64,000 bases of DNA from Trema orientale (taxonomy: Eukaryota; Streptophyta; Magnoliopsida; Rosales; Cannabaceae): assembly GCA_002914845.1 (NCBI GenBank), contig JXTC01000057.1, forward strand, positions 183,707-247,706. The letters are read 5' to 3'. A model generated the notes under the pieces. The model had not been told where the DNA came from. It saw only the letters and a list, made by a program, of their open reading frames with translations, and ran no database searches. Of the stretch, positions 33,713 through 46,299 are shown piece after piece (within the stretch, counting starts at the first letter, position 1; each line of letters opens with the position of its first letter). The translations under genes and the position numbers were made by a program.

Positions 33713-35110
33713 ATGGCCACCCCTCCCACTGTCGAGACTTCCAATTCAACTAAAACAAATTCCTCTGTTTTCATGTCTGTTGTTCCAACGTCCAATATTG
33801 GTCCTAATAACACTCTCACCTCAATCAATGCCAATGCACAACTCCCCTTGAAATTAACGTCTCTTAATTTCCCATCTTGGTATGCCCAGTTTTATGCCTT
33901 GCTGTTCGGCTACAATCTCCTTGGCTACGTTGATGGCTTATTCCCGTGTCCTCCTCTGTCAGATGTTTCCACTCATTCTCTTTGGTTGCATCAAGATCAA
34001 CTCATATTTCATGCGATCTTTGCCTCACTCTCTGAATCGGTCATGCCATTTATTGCTTCTGCAAAAACCTCTAATGAAGCTTGGTCCAAATTAACTAAAC
34101 TTTATGCAAATCCTTCTCGAACCAGGATCATACACCCAAAAGGAAAGCTCACAGCCACCGTCCGTGGAGACAAGAATATCTCAGAATTTTTACAGACTTT
34201 GAAGAGTCTTTATGATCAACTTGTTTTTTGTCATGCAGCTCCTGAGGAAGAAGATCTTGTTGTGTTAGCCCTAAATGGCATTGGTCAAGAATACAAGGAG
34301 ATTGTGGTTGCTATTCGTTCCAGAGGTGTTCCAATTTACTTTGAAGAACTCTATGAACAACTGGTAGATCACGAAAAATTTACGAAGAAAGATAAAGTAA
34401 GTTCTGACTTGGTCCCTATCACTGCAAATTTAACACGCCAATTCAAATCTACTCCGACTCGAAATACCACCTCTGCCCCTTTTACCTCCAACGAAAAACA
34501 ACAATTTACCCCTTTACAACCTCAAATAAAATCACGCTCCAATAATCCCAATCCTATCATTTGTCAATACTGCGATAGATATGGACACTCTGTGAAACGC
34601 TGCTTTAAATATTTTCCTTATCTTCGCCGTATTAATGCTACTGCCAACTACACCACCTCATGCCCTTCTAATTCCCCCTCTTGGCTTGTTGACTCTGGTG
34701 CATCCCACTATGTCACCACTGATTTAAACAGCTTATCACTACACTCTGAATATAACGGCTATGATGACATTATTCTTGGTGATGGTAAAGGTATCTCAAT
34801 TATACACACTGGATCCACAAATCTTCCCATACCATTATCTAGGAAACCATTTTATTTACATAATGTCCTTTGTGTCCCCAAAATACAAAGAAATCTAATT
34901 TCAGTTTTTAAACTTTGTCGCTCACAAAATGTCTCCACTAAATTCTTTCTCTCTTATTTTCAATTCAAGGACCTTCGAACGGGGGCACTGCTACTGCAAG
35001 GGCCCAATAAAAATGGTGTTTATGAGTGGCCACAGTCCATATCTGCCACTAGCAAAGTATGTCATGCTATACTTAGCGTCAAAGCTCTAACTTCTGCTTG
35101 GCACCAATGA
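33713..35110 (+). pseudogene. Copia gag-protease, open but truncated by a stop
   Basis: A 465-codon ORF starts at ATG 67 nt after the 5' LTR. The capsid-like region (about 45-250) has the UBN2-type pattern (LLGYVDG, ...WLHQDQLIFHAIFASL...). The zinc knuckle has C284, C287, H292 and C297 (CX2CX4HX4C). The protease active site is D327-S-G in WLVDSGASHYVTTD, with the flap ILGDGKG and later LHNVLCVPKIQRNLISV. The frame stops at TGA after WHQ, where intact elements continue into LGHPS of the GAG-pre-integrase domain; that phrase follows directly after the stop. Gag packages the RNA and protease processes the polyprotein. This half of the element is the best preserved. Confidence 0.9.
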
Positions 35111-35790
35111 CTTGGTCATCCTTCGGCTAAAATCCTTCAACACAGTCTCAAATCTCAAAATCTTCCTTATTCTTCATCTTTGGATTTTTCTTGTAATTCT
35201 TGTTTATGCAATAAAAGTCACCACCTTCCATTTTCTGTTTCAACTCTTACTAGTCGCCATCCATAAAATCTACTTTACACTGATGTATGGGGACCTTCCC
35301 CTGTACCTTCTCATGATGGTTTCCATTATTATGTCATTTTTGTGTATCATTTCAGAAAATATATTTGGTTTTATCCTATGCGCAAAAAGTCAGATGTATT
35401 TGCTATTTTCCATCGTTTTAATCTTGTGGTTGAGAAATTCTTCAAACAAACAATTGTTACCATATATTCTGTTGGAGGATGTGAATATCAAAAACTAAAA
35501 ACCTTCTTTGAATCTCAACGTATTCAATATTTCCTCACTCTACCTCATACACCACAACATAATGGCACTTCCGAACAGTGTCATCGTTATATCGTCGAAA
35601 CTGGATTGACACTTTTACATCAAGCATCACTTCCACTATATTTTTGGTCTCATGCCTCTCAAACGACATCTTATTTAATAAAACGTCTTCCAACACCTCT
35701 TTTAGGTCTCAAATCACCCTTTGATGCTTTATTTTCTATGTCCCCAAATTACAAGAAATTGAGAGTTTTTGGATGTTAAAACCCTATACA
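35111..35790 (+). pseudogene. Copia integrase, broken
   Basis: After the TGA come LGHPSAKIL and a C-NSC / H-type zinc region in shifted frames, then YTDVWGPSP with the first catalytic aspartate. A frame at 35342-35779 covers YHFRKYIWFYPMRKKSD to KKLRVFGC. At 35471-35473 the second catalytic position of the DGG motif reads GTT, giving V in YSVGGCEYQ, so this residue is lost. The glutamate in NGTSEQCHRYIVETGLTLLH is present. A frameshift follows GC at 35779. Confidence 0.85.
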
Positions 35791-36500
35791 TCTCATAAAT
35801 TAGATCCTAAGTCTCGTCCTTGTGTCTTCCTCGGTTATTCTACCAATCAAAGTGCATTCAAGTGTTTAGATCCTTCTACTCAAAAAATCTTCATTTCTAG
35901 GCATGTCCATTTTGTTGAAATTACCTTTCCTTTTGCATCTCATAATCTTAATCTTTCTCATGTCACTACTGACAATTTTTCCAAGTGGTCTCCATCTCTT
36001 GACCAACCAGGTCACTTTCCTATTAAGATATTTACCTCACCCGTATCATCTCTACCAACTCTAGATCATGTTGTGTCCACTCATGTATGCGACCAATCGC
36101 CCTTGCAAGCTAGCGATGTCCCTATTGAAGGTAACTTGACTTCTCCTTTATCTCATCCTACTTCATCAACCCAACCTCCTATTTTGTCCTTATCATAAAA
36201 CAATGACCGTATCTCTTGCCCTCCCTCTATCCAAGATGTGTCACCTAGTATCACAACTGCCCCTATAATCCAAAATACTCATCCCATGCAAGCACGAGCC
36301 AAAAACGACATCTTCAAACCCAAATTCATAAATACTACCACCTAACATCCTTTTCCTGAAACCTTTGAATCCACAACCATCTCTCAAGCCCTCAAACAAC
36401 CTGAATAGTGAGCTGTAATGTCTTCTGAATTTGATGCCTTACTTTGTAATGGAACATGGGACCTTGTGCCTTCTACTGTCAACCAAAACTTAGTCAGCTG
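35773..36500 (+). pseudogene. Copia integrase C-terminus and linker
   Basis: LDPKSRPCVFLGYSTNQSAFKCLDPSTQKIFISRHVHFVE is the GKKDYK-like end region of copia integrases (FLGYS...GYKCLD). A serine/proline-rich linker follows, ending at TAA 36198. The link to RT is interrupted by further stops. Confidence 0.8.
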
Positions 36501-37240
36501 TAAATAGGTGTTTCGTATCAAGCGGAACCCTGATGGTAGTATTGAGCGCTACAAAGCACGTCTTGTTGCAAAAGGGTTCCATCAAAGACCTGCTGTTGAT
36601 TACCATGACACATTCAGCCCGGTAATTAAACCTACCATAAATTCGAGTTGTATTATGCATTGCTATTTCACATGGTTGGTCCCTTCGCCAACTTGACGTT
36701 AACAATGCATTTATGTCTCAACCACCAGGTTTTATTGATGCTAATAATCCTACTCATATTTGTAGGCTTCGTAAAGCTATCTATGGTCTTAAACAAGTAC
36801 CACGTACATGGTATCAGGAATTAAGCAAGATTCTCATCACTTTGGGCTTCCGCAACTCCAAATCGAACACTTGCTTGTTTATTTACTCTACTAAGATCAT
36901 TCAAGCTTACTTCCTTATTTATGTCGATGACCTAATAATAACAGGAAATGATTAAAAATTCATCTCACATTTCATTACTCAACTTTCTCAGTATTTTTCA
37001 GTAAAAGATCTCAGTTTCCTCCACTACTTTCTTGGTGTTGAAGTAGTCCATGCTAAAAAGGGTCTGTTCTTATCACAACATAAGTACATACGAGATCTTC
37101 TACACAGGCATAACATGGAGGGTGCTAAAGAAGTTACCACTCTTTTGTCCACCTCGTCCCTATTGCAACTTCACGATGGGTCTCCTCTTACCGATGCAAC
37201 CTAATTTTGGCAACTGGTTGGGGCTCTACAATACTTGTCT
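36501..37240 (+). pseudogene. Copia reverse transcriptase, broken
   Basis: It begins [40 protein letters not shown]. It is then frameshifted near 36650-36700 and resumes MSQPPGFIDANNPTHICRLR, KAIYGLKQVPRTWYQELS. The catalytic YVDD is at 36920-36931. The frame ends at TAA 36953 and later RT motifs (FLGVEVVHAKKGLFLSQHKY) lie in other frames. Confidence 0.88.
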
Positions 37241-37875
37241 ATTACAAGACCTGATATTTCTTTTGCCGTGAATAAGTTATCCCAATTCACGCATGAGCCT
37301 TCGCAAATACACTGGATTGCAGCTAAATGTGTTTTGCGTTATCTTAAACATACTTTCTATCATGGTCTTCTTCTAAAAAGTGGCACTCCTCTTCATCTTT
37401 ACGCTTTTTCTGAAACTGATTGGGTAGGGAATATTGAAGATCGCACATCTATGAATGCATATATTTTGTATCTTGGACGTAATCCAATTTCTTGGTTCTC
37501 TAAAAAGCAACGCTCTGTTGCTCGTTCCTCTACTGAAGCTGAATATCAAGCTATTGCTGCCACAGCTGCAAAGTTATCTTGGGTTGAATCTCTTCTTCAT
37601 GAACTCGAAGTCCCTCTTCATCAGCCTCCTACAATTTTCTGTGGTAATATTGGAGCTACGTACTTATGTGCCAATCCAGTTTTTCACTCACGAATAAAAC
37701 ACACTGCAATCGGCTTTCATTTTGTTCGTGACAAGGTAGCTACTGGACTGCTTCATATTTCCCATGTCTCTACAAATGACCAGCTTGCTGATGCTCTTAC
37801 AAAAGCACTTTCTCGTCAACGCCTGGATACTCTACGATTCAAGATCGGTGTGTCCGACGGTACCACCGTCTTGCG
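37241..37875 (+). pseudogene. Copia RNase H, open
   Basis: The frame reads ITRPDISFAVNKLSQF, a link to RNase H, then AFSETDWVGNIEDRTSMNAY. The first catalytic aspartate, usually in SDADWAG, reads E here. SSTEAEYQAIAATAAKLSWV, with the conserved glutamate, and LADALTKAL near the end follow. Apart from the D-to-E change it is well preserved, with no stop for over 230 codons; the ORF runs on into the 3' LTR. Confidence 0.85.
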
Positions 37876-37881
37876 GGGGCA

Positions 37882-38193
37882 TATTAGGAAAGAATCTCTG
37901 CCAACTCATGTTGATAAGTCCACCAAATATAATCCCTTGATTCAAGCTCCACCGAAAGTCTCCATGAATATTACTCCATGAATATAATCAATTCCTTGAT
38001 TCAAGCTCTACCGAAATTTCTCTAGAATTTATATTGATTGTATATTAATATTTTTTTTTTCATATAGTCAACGACAACATTAATATATTTTAATTCTTCT
38101 CTTTGATTCCTTTCGTGTAAATATAAAGATGTACAGCAAAACAAATAATATACAAGTGAATATTTTTTCTATCATTTTGTGTTTTACTCTTTA
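37882..38193 (+). repeat. 3' LTR of the copia element
   Basis: 312 bp, preceded by the polypurine-like GCGGGGGCA. An internal duplication of CCATGAATAT (about 37962-37985) explains part of the extra length relative to the 5' LTR. Confidence 0.9.
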
Positions 38194-38255
38194 ATTTCCA
38201 TATTCTTATCACAAAAAAAAAAAAGAGAGTATTTTTAGAATTTTTCTTTTCTCTA

Positions 38256-38704
38256 TTACAAAATAAAGAAGCCTACAAAGCTCATATGTAATTTATAGAG
38301 AGAAGGGAAATTGTAGGGAGCAAGAGCAGTATCCAAATTCTCAAACAATCTTATTCTCGAAGAATCGAAATACAGCCATGGCCCACTAGTGATGCCGAGC
38401 TTGGAGACAACAACGGTGACTCGATCTCGAAGAACCACCCCGGTATCAGAATCAGCCATCGCAATTGTATCCATAAGATGAACGCCATGGCCAAGAACCA
38501 CACCAAAAGTACCACATGAATCTTTGATATGAAATTAACTCCATTTTTTACCCACTGCGAAACGCTAATATTCGTCAAAAAGGATGTATAACCACCATTT
38601 TTGCAATTTTTTAATGCAGTTAATGGGACAAAATTTACATAAGCAAGTCCATTAAAGCGGGAAAAAATGAAGAAGAAGAAAGTAAAATCTGAAACGTTAA
38701 ACAT
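38256..38704 (-). other. Overlapping open frames, unrecognised
   Basis: Two minus-strand frames (38256-38501, 81 codons, and 38351-38704, 117 codons) overlap. The 81-codon frame (LGHGVHLMDTIAMADSDTGV...) has balanced, protein-like composition. The other is hydrophobic and phenylalanine-rich. I recognise no family. It could be the last exon of a gene fragment or captured host sequence next to the copia element. Confidence 0.25.
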
Positions 38705-38709
38705 AACTA

Positions 38710-41700
38710 CTTTATAGTCAGTGCTTCACGGATCTTATCCTCAAGCATATTTACAATAGGCTTATATGCACAATTCAATTCCCATATCACTTTGTAATTA
38801 GTGGGAATAAACTTGTAAACCTCAAGCAAATGAAGCAGGCATTATATGGTTCATCCTTTTTTTCATAAATAATTTTACATGATCTCTGACTCTAGAATTT
38901 TTCAGTTTTTTCTTTTAATTTAGTTTTTATTTTTTATTTTTTATTTTAATTGGGGATGAAGATAGAGCTGGATGAGTGAATTAACCGTGTTAAATAGAAC
39001 GTTAGTACTAGGAATCCTACTTAATTTATCATTTCTTTAATACCACGTGTGAAATTAGTTATCATAATTCAATTGTTGAATTGAAACTTATCATAAATAA
39101 TTAAATTAAATGTTGAATACACTTATATGGTAACAAATTATATGCTATATTAAGTGGTTTTGAAAATGTAGGATATAAAGTGAGATATTCACCATTATTC
39201 TAATGAAAAGAATTTAATAGTTTAAGAAATAATAGTATGTTGACAAATACATTATAATTTTTTTGCTATCTAAGTATATGAGCTGTTATATAATAATTTA
39301 GTAGTATAGAATAAAGAGTCTATCTAAAAGTTCTACTATAATCTCTCTCAAATATTTTGTTTAAAATCATGAAGGGTCATGTACGTAACTGATTTCAGTA
39401 TATACCTACTAGCAAGTATTTCACGATTGTAGAATTTTCTCTATTAAAATATATAGTGCATTTTATTCGTTTTGTTGTGGGCCTATAGTTCATTTCTAGA
39501 GTCTTCTTTCTTTTTCCCTTTTTCTCATTTTTGTTTTTGGCTTTTTTTTTTTTGGCTCCCGATCCCCTTTTTCTCCTTGTCTTGTCGTTAGGTGCTACGT
39601 ACGCGCCTGCATAATTAAATATGTTGCCAGATGGTCTTAAAGGTTACTGAATTTCTGCATTGAAAATGACTTTTTATTTTTTTAGGCACCAACCGAGGGT
39701 TTCATATGTCGAGCCATATGTCCAATAATTTTATTTATTTCAGTAATGTTGGAAAGATACAGTCCAACATAAGATCATTATATTATATATTGGTATTATG
39801 GGTGGAGAGGGAAGAAAAATAGAGTATTAGGAAAGTGACACACGGAAAATAATTAATGTAGTTCTAATGCTTGCGCAATTAAAGTGGAGACAAAATCTAA
39901 TAATTAAGATTTAGTAGATGATCACATGATTAAGTATTAATAAATGGGTGATGTTCCAATAGAGATTTTTGTTTTTGCTTTATGAATGGGTAAAATTATC
40001 AAATTGAATATGACTTACAATAGCAAGTAATTTCATCTATTTCCATTATTTGATCAATTAATATTTTATTCAAATATTTTTCTTTTTTATTTATTTCTTT
40101 TCTTTTTTGATTTTCACTTATAAGTTTAATTTTTTAAATTTCATTTAATCTGAACATATTATGCTACTAATATGAATAAGTAATTTTTTTAAGAATATAA
40201 ATAACGTTAGTTTTGTTTTTGTTTTTGTTTTTTTCTTATGGGATGTAACATTAGTATTTTTTTTTTTTTGAACGGGAATAACGTTAGTTTTAAAATTATA
40301 AAAAAAAAGAATGTATTTTTTTAAGAAAAAGTTTTGATAAAAAAATTAGTATTTAATAGTTTTATATTAACAGTTAGTTGTTTTTTTTTTTTAGAATATA
40401 TACGTAACATTAGTTTTTTTTAAGGGATATATAATGTTAGTTTTGAAATTATAAAAAAGAAGGATTCGTTAATGAAAAATTTAATATATATACAATTAGT
40501 TCTTTAGAAAAAAATATCTAGATATATATATGGTTAGTTTATTTATTTATTTTTTAATAAAAATAAATAATAGAATGAAAAAAAAAAAAACAATGGAAAA
40601 GGGATTAGGAAAAAAAAAATAGGTTACCAATTTTTTAAGTCATAAATAGATTTCTATATTTATATACGTATTAATTAGATTTTATTTTTTGATAAAATTA
40701 CTAATATCATTATAACCATTAAATCAAAATCCAATAGTCCAAATGAAAGTACCCATCAATGGAGCAAAAACAAAAATCTCCATTGAAACATGACCCTTGA
40801 CATATATATATATATATAAAATGTAGGTGTATTTATTTGGCAGTTTCCATGGATATTGTTAGAAGATCATTATTTGGCAGTTTCCACTATCAATCACGAT
40901 TATTTCCACAATTCAAGAATCTCACGTGTTGGAGAATAGCAGATCTAGAGATTGAGAGATGGGAGAGAGAGAGAGGGGGAAAGTTTCACGTATCTCACAC
41001 CAACTCACTCTTCTCCTAGAGAATGTGTATTTTGGTGTGGTTGCAGAATAATACGTACCAGGCTCTTCTTTGAATAACAAGGGTTATCTTTATTTTACGG
41101 AGAAAATATGTGTATGGACATGTTTTGGATTATGTACGTCCCATAATTTAGATACATATTTCTCATCCATTAATTGCTAAGAATGAACTCAATCAGATAG
41201 GATTTGGAATAATACGTTCTATTCCATTGAGATATTTTTCTTTTCTAGTTTTTTCTAAGAAATCTGTCTAATTGAATTAGGCCACGCATTATTATGGGCG
41301 GCGCAATTAGACAAAAAGTCAAAATTCTAACATAACAAACAGTTTTCAAATTTAGGTTTGATAGTTTATAACAATAAAAAAGAGTTTTTATTAAAAATAA
41401 TTTCCATTTTCCCCCCTTATTATAAGAAATGGCCGCTTTTTTAAATAATAAATGTTCATTTTTGTTATAACTTTTTTTTTTCCGCAAAATAGTCGTTTTC
41501 TACTAGATCAATTTTTTGTAATATCAATTCCATTAGTTAATCAGTATGCATTTATTTATAGATTTATATGAGTATATTAATTTTTATTTATTAGTATATT
41601 AATTTCATATGTGTATATCATTTATTATGCGTTAGTATATTAATTTTATAGTAAGTTTTTCAATATATAAGTTCTTTTTATAAACAAATAAACTGATATA

Positions 41701-41870
41701 AATATTCAAAACTGATTTATTTTAGTTTTCTTTTATTAAGTCAATAATTATGTAATTTTGTTTTTGTTGAATTTGATCATTTATTGATAGTGTTTAAGAA
41801 ACACTCATTTCTTAAACTTGAATCCAAAATTCGATTATTTGGCTAAGAATTTTAAAGTTCTCTAATAAAA
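38710..41870. other. AT-rich intergenic, no gene seen
   Basis: No coding or RNA gene. Around 40200-40450 the phrase ACGTTAGTTTTGAAATTATA recurs three times in imperfect form. ATTTGGCAGTTTCCA is duplicated at about 40834 and 40872. Confidence 0.45.
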
Positions 41871-41879
41871 CCCAAATTT

Positions 41880-42140
41880 ATTTAAACAAATACCACTATC
41901 TAAAATACTTAGGAAAACACTATTGTTTTTACCAATTGATGAGTTACTTAAAGTAGCAGGTCAAGTTACTTGAGGTAACTACAGTAGACCTCAAGTAACT
42001 CAATTAGTCATCTCATATAATGCGAGTTACCTCGAGTATCTCTGAAAAAGATTAATTATGCAGAAATATGGTATTTTATATTTTTGAAAAATGGTATTTT
42101 CCTAAATAATTTTTTTTTAAGAAAAATACTACGTTTCTAA
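41880..42140. mobile_element. Palindromic MITE with GTTACTTGAGGTAACT core
   Basis: Arms of AAAATACCACT / AAAATGGTATTTT type enclose alternating CAAGTTACTTGAGGTAACT and ACCTCAAGTAACTC motifs that fold back on each other. It resembles the element at the right edge of the window (63.78-64.0 kb). Confidence 0.45.
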
Positions 42141-42719
42141 ATAAATATGAAATTTTTTAAAAAATTTAGTCTATGTGGAATTTTTCACTTTTTTGGACTT
42201 TTGGGCTTGAATTTTTGTAAGAAACCTTTTGCTCTTTCCCCCTTATATTTGTTAAAAAAAAATATAGTATTGTACAGAAAAAAAATGACCGACTTGAATG
42301 TCGATTTACTACTAAATATTACTCGTGATGTTATCATCATTTCACACAATTAAAATTTGTCATTTTATGTTCCCTCCGAAAAAAAAAAAAAAGAAAAGGA
42401 AAAAAAAGGAGGATAAATTTGTCATGTTATGTTGATATGTGAACCTATTCTTTGTTGAAAACTAGATGAAATTTGAAAACTATACTTTTCTTCTTCTAAA
42501 ATATTAGGCAATAAGAAGATGTCGGATAATTGACCATATAAATTAAGATCTCTCTCATCAGATCTTTTTAAAGATTATTCGATAGATTGGGATTATTTTT
42601 TTTCTTGATCACATGATTCAGACCATAACTTAGAGTATACTTCGATCGACTAAGTTCCAGCTAGGCTTCTTCCAACGTGTGTATTTAAGATTATAGCATT
42701 GGTAGAATTCACTAACCAT

Positions 42720-42840
42720 AATTCATGATATTTTACTAATAGTATTCCCCAATTGAAAGGTGATTTCTTTGGCTAATACTAATTCAGGATATTTTACTAA
42801 TAGTATTCCCCAATTGAAAGGTGATTTCTTTAGCTAATAC
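42720..42840. repeat. 61-bp tandem duplication
   Basis: GATATTTTACTAATAGTATT ... GGTGATTTCTTTNGCTAATA occurs twice with a 61-bp offset and three or four differences. Confidence 0.88.
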
Positions 42841-43400
42841 ATTTTTAATTAGATATTCAGACACTGGATCTAATATTTTAATTTACGTCATATGCGATAT
42901 CATATATATTCATATAAGACACCAATCCAGCATGTATTTTTCTTTTTTTTACCTATGCATAGGTATCAATTTGGCCAATGAAAATTTTTTTTGCACATTT
43001 TTTATATTAAAAAGTAAGAAAGAGAAATAACATTAATGATATATGTCTTTTTATATACATCATTATAGCCATTGGATTACCATTAGATGATAATCCAACG
43101 GCTAAAAAAAAATATCTACACATAGGTAAAAAAAAAAAAAACCTACGGGATTGGCAACAATTCATACACATATATATATATATGGCTATAATCGAGTAAG
43201 TATTATTTTAAAACTTATTTATTTGTATTTTTTTTAGCCGTTGGATAATTATCTAATGATTATCATGATTTGAGTAGTTAGAAAAAAAAAATATATTATT
43301 TAATTTTTTTATTTACTTTTATTATAAAAAAACGTGATTTTAGTATTTAAATATATATATATATTTTTCCCATTTTAGTTTAACAAGTGATTGAAAACGT

Positions 43401-43712
43401 AAAGACAGTATTGATATATATATATATTTTTATAAAGTGAGTATTATAGTATTCACAATCATGGTGATGAATTTGCAATTTTACTTGAAAAAAATAAAAC
43501 TATATTTTATGAAACTGAAAGGTCTATCTATCCACATCACCACATAATTATAAAGACAGTATTAATATGCATATGTGTGTATATATATATATATTTATAA
43601 AGTGAGTATTATAGTATTCACAATAATGGTGATGAATTTGCAATTTTACTTGAAAAAAATAAAACTATATTTTATGAAATTGAGAGGTCTTTCTATCCAC
43701 ATCACCACATAA
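43401..43712. repeat. 151-bp tandem duplication
   Basis: AAAGACAGTATTNATAT ... CACATCACCACATAATTATA occurs twice with a 151-bp offset. The copies differ mainly in a variable (AT)n stretch near the start of each. They are otherwise nearly identical, so the duplication is recent compared with neighbours. Confidence 0.88.
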
Positions 43713-44625
43713 TTATAAAAATGACCATATATATATATATTCGTATAATAATATTATACATTTGCTTAAAATAGATTAATTATGGTCCATAAATGAATCC
43801 CTCTTGCCTAGGTGGTACGTTAGTTTAGTAAGACTACATGTTGGTGCGGTCTCAGCTTTGGGGTACCCCACAGAGAAAATGAAACTTTATTTTCGTTCAC
43901 GTGGGGGGACAATCATTTCCCAAAGGTACAGTAATTTTTGCCTCATCGAAAGTCAGTGTCTCCCTCTGACTTCAAGGACGTTTGTACGCCTTTCGTGGCA
44001 TAAACGTGACAAAAATGAAAAGGTGATACAAAGTATGTTCAATTATACTATGACTTGAATTGATTGATAAGTACGTCAATGTAATCATACAATTGATATG
44101 GGAATCAGTAATTATTTACTCAAAAAGTCATGATTGAGTATTAGATTGTGTTGGATTAGCATTCATAAAAAAATTTACCCAACGTGTATGAGAGGTTATG
44201 TTTTGGAATGTGATGTCCAATTATTAAAACAAAGACCTTTTTGATGGAGTACCCGTGCAGCAAACTTTAAAGGTATATTCCCAGCAGAAAAAAAAAACAA
44301 AAAAAACTTCAAAGGTATATGCAATCACCCAGTGCTTATCTTCATGCGTGGTCCTTAGTATGGTGAAATATGCAAAGAGGCTTGTTACGCACACCTACAC
44401 CTATATCTGCAATCAAAATTGTCCATTACAAAGGAAGATCAATGTAAGCACCAGGAAAAATAACAAGACGGGTTTGTAATTAGCAAGTTTCATATGCATT
44501 ATGCATATATTTGTAATAATCTCGATTGACGGCCTTAGCTACTAGTGGTTTCTATCCATTGGTCGCATTATTATTATTACGAAGAGTGTTAAATGCATTC
44601 TTTTCCAACTATTTTTTTTATGAAT
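43713..44625. other. Intergenic; one unrecognised open frame
   Basis: A frame at 43804-44058 lies in a less AT-rich patch, but it lacks an ATG at its start and shows no domain. I see no gene here. Confidence 0.4.
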
Positions 44626-44799
44626 AATGCTATAAGGCATCATATAGTACTCAACATTATGTGATGTGTCAGTATATTATTAACTAATTATAATTACATT
44701 TTAAGTAGCCCATATGAGACCCAGTTTATTAATTAGAATTAACAGTAATAAACTGACACGTTGTTGTAGTGTTGGGCACCACTGATGCCCCAGAGCATT
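44626..44799. mobile_element. MITE of about 174 bp
   Basis: The left arm (AATGCTATAAGGCATCATAT ... GTGTCAGTATATTA) matches the reverse complement of the right arm (AATGCTCTGGGGCATCAGTG ... GTGTCAGTTTATTA). One arm of the same family occurs at 23488-23575. Confidence 0.6.
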
Positions 44800-45065
44800 G
44801 CGCATTTTTTACACTATACTATCTTACCGTTTGACACGTGAATTCTACTATGCAATTTAACATTTTAATAATACAATAAATTATAGTAAAATTCATATAT
44901 CAAAAAGTGAGATTGATAGTTTAAGAAGAGTGCAATTAGTATTCCTCTATTATTATTATTTGAAAACTTATATGAAAAAAACTAAATAACAAAAGAAAAT
45001 GACCTTTTTGGTACATGAAAAGTCTCAATTTAGTTCTTAAAGTAGTATTTCCGTACAAACTTTAA

Positions 45066-45473
45066 GGCTATGTTTTGTAGAGGAATTTTTGGAGAGATAG
45101 AGAGGGGTGGAGGTAGAAAAATGAAGAGAAAGCTACAATCTTGTGTTTGGTAGGAGGGAGAGGAGAAGTGGAGGGAGAGGGTCTCCCTCCAAGCCCCCAA
45201 AAATTTGTCCTCTCAAATTCAAAGGATTAGAGAAAATTGAAAAGAAAAAAAAAAACATGAATTAACAAATTTACCCATTAAGTCAATTAATTTTAAAAAA
45301 ATAAAATAAATAATATGGTATTTTACAAATAAATACTCTCCATTCTTCCTACTCTACATTTTTTCTACTAAACAATTCAAGGGATTACTACTCACCTCTC
45401 TCTCCTTCATATTCTTCTTCCTTCTTAGACTCTCCATCATTCCTACTCTCCTTTTCTCCTACCAAACATAGCC
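45066..45473. mobile_element. Tourist-like (PIF/Harbinger) MITE, copy 2
   Basis: 408 bp, left end GGCTATGTTTTGTAGAGG, right end ...CCTACCAAACATAGCC, flanked on both sides by TAA (45063-45065, 45474-45476). GGC ends with TAA/TTA duplications are the Tourist signature. Same family as 22734-23071. Confidence 0.75.
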
Positions 45474-45476
45474 TAA

Positions 45477-46290
45477 GTTTCGTATTGATCCTTAAACTTC
45501 GAGGGGAAAAAAAAGTTTCAAGTCCATTTTCGTTAAATATTTACTTTAAGTTTAATAAATTTATTGCATGTATCATCTGATTAATTTTAAAATATGTGTA
45601 TAAAAATAAGCTAACAAAAGTTACGCGTTTTTATAAAACATATTAGATTTGTCACCTACTTAAATTCAATTCGTCATACATTTTATATACTACTTATTAA
45701 AAAATTATTAAATCTTTGAAAGTTGAAAACGAAATCAGGAATGCATGTTAAATAATAACAAAAATATCAACTTCGATAAAAAGAAAAAAAAAGGAATTTG
45801 GTAGAAAAACGACAAGTGAAACCATGAGGTGGGTGATTTATCTTATATAAACACCTGTTGGTAGTATATGTTTTCAAACAATGATATATTAAACCTCTAC
45901 CACCCTCAAATTGTAGTTTTGATAAATAATTACCATTCAAAATACCCATTAATTGTTGACTCTTCTTATTTTCCATTGCTATGGAAAATCATTGTTTACA
46001 CAACGTTGAATGGTTGGATCCCAACCTGATAAAAATTATATTTGAAATCTCATCAAAATATTTGGAGCAAATTTTCATTTCTAAGCTACAAGAAAAATTC
46101 CAGCTAGTATCATGCATAACAAGTGAGTTTCCTTCCTTTTTTTTTTCCGGTCAAAATGAAAATTACTATATTTAGCATTACTTTTTAATTTTTGTTTAAA
46201 TCCGCACAATTACAAATCTAAAAAGCTTAGTAAGATAGGTTTATTTTTTGGTTTTGGTAGGGTAAATGATTGGCCTGTCTCCGAGTATTG
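45477..46290. other. Intergenic, no supported gene
   Basis: Two open frames of 64-69 codons near 45.8-46.1 kb have no recognisable features. Confidence 0.4.
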
Positions 46291-46299
46291 GTGTCAAAA

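Larger units (their letters stand above)
33365..38193 (+). mobile_element. Ty1/copia LTR retrotransposon with 5-bp target duplication
   Basis: 4.8-kb element. LTRs at 33365-33645 and 37882-38193 start TATTAGGAA and end ACTCTTTA. The canonical TG...CA termini have decayed in both copies alike. ATTTC lies directly outside both (33360-33364, 38194-38198), a perfect target-site duplication. TGGTATCAGA, complementary to initiator Met-tRNA, starts directly after the 5' LTR. Gag, protease, integrase, RT and RNase H follow in the copia order. Coding sequence is broken at several points. The gag N-terminus (LTSLNFPSWYAQF ... LLGYVDG) suggests an Ale/Retrofit-like lineage, which is inference. Confidence 0.95.

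Noticed and set aside
43804..44058. Possible small gene in a less AT-rich patch
   Set aside because: The frame lacks an ATG at its start and shows no motif, homologous domain or splice structure I can support.
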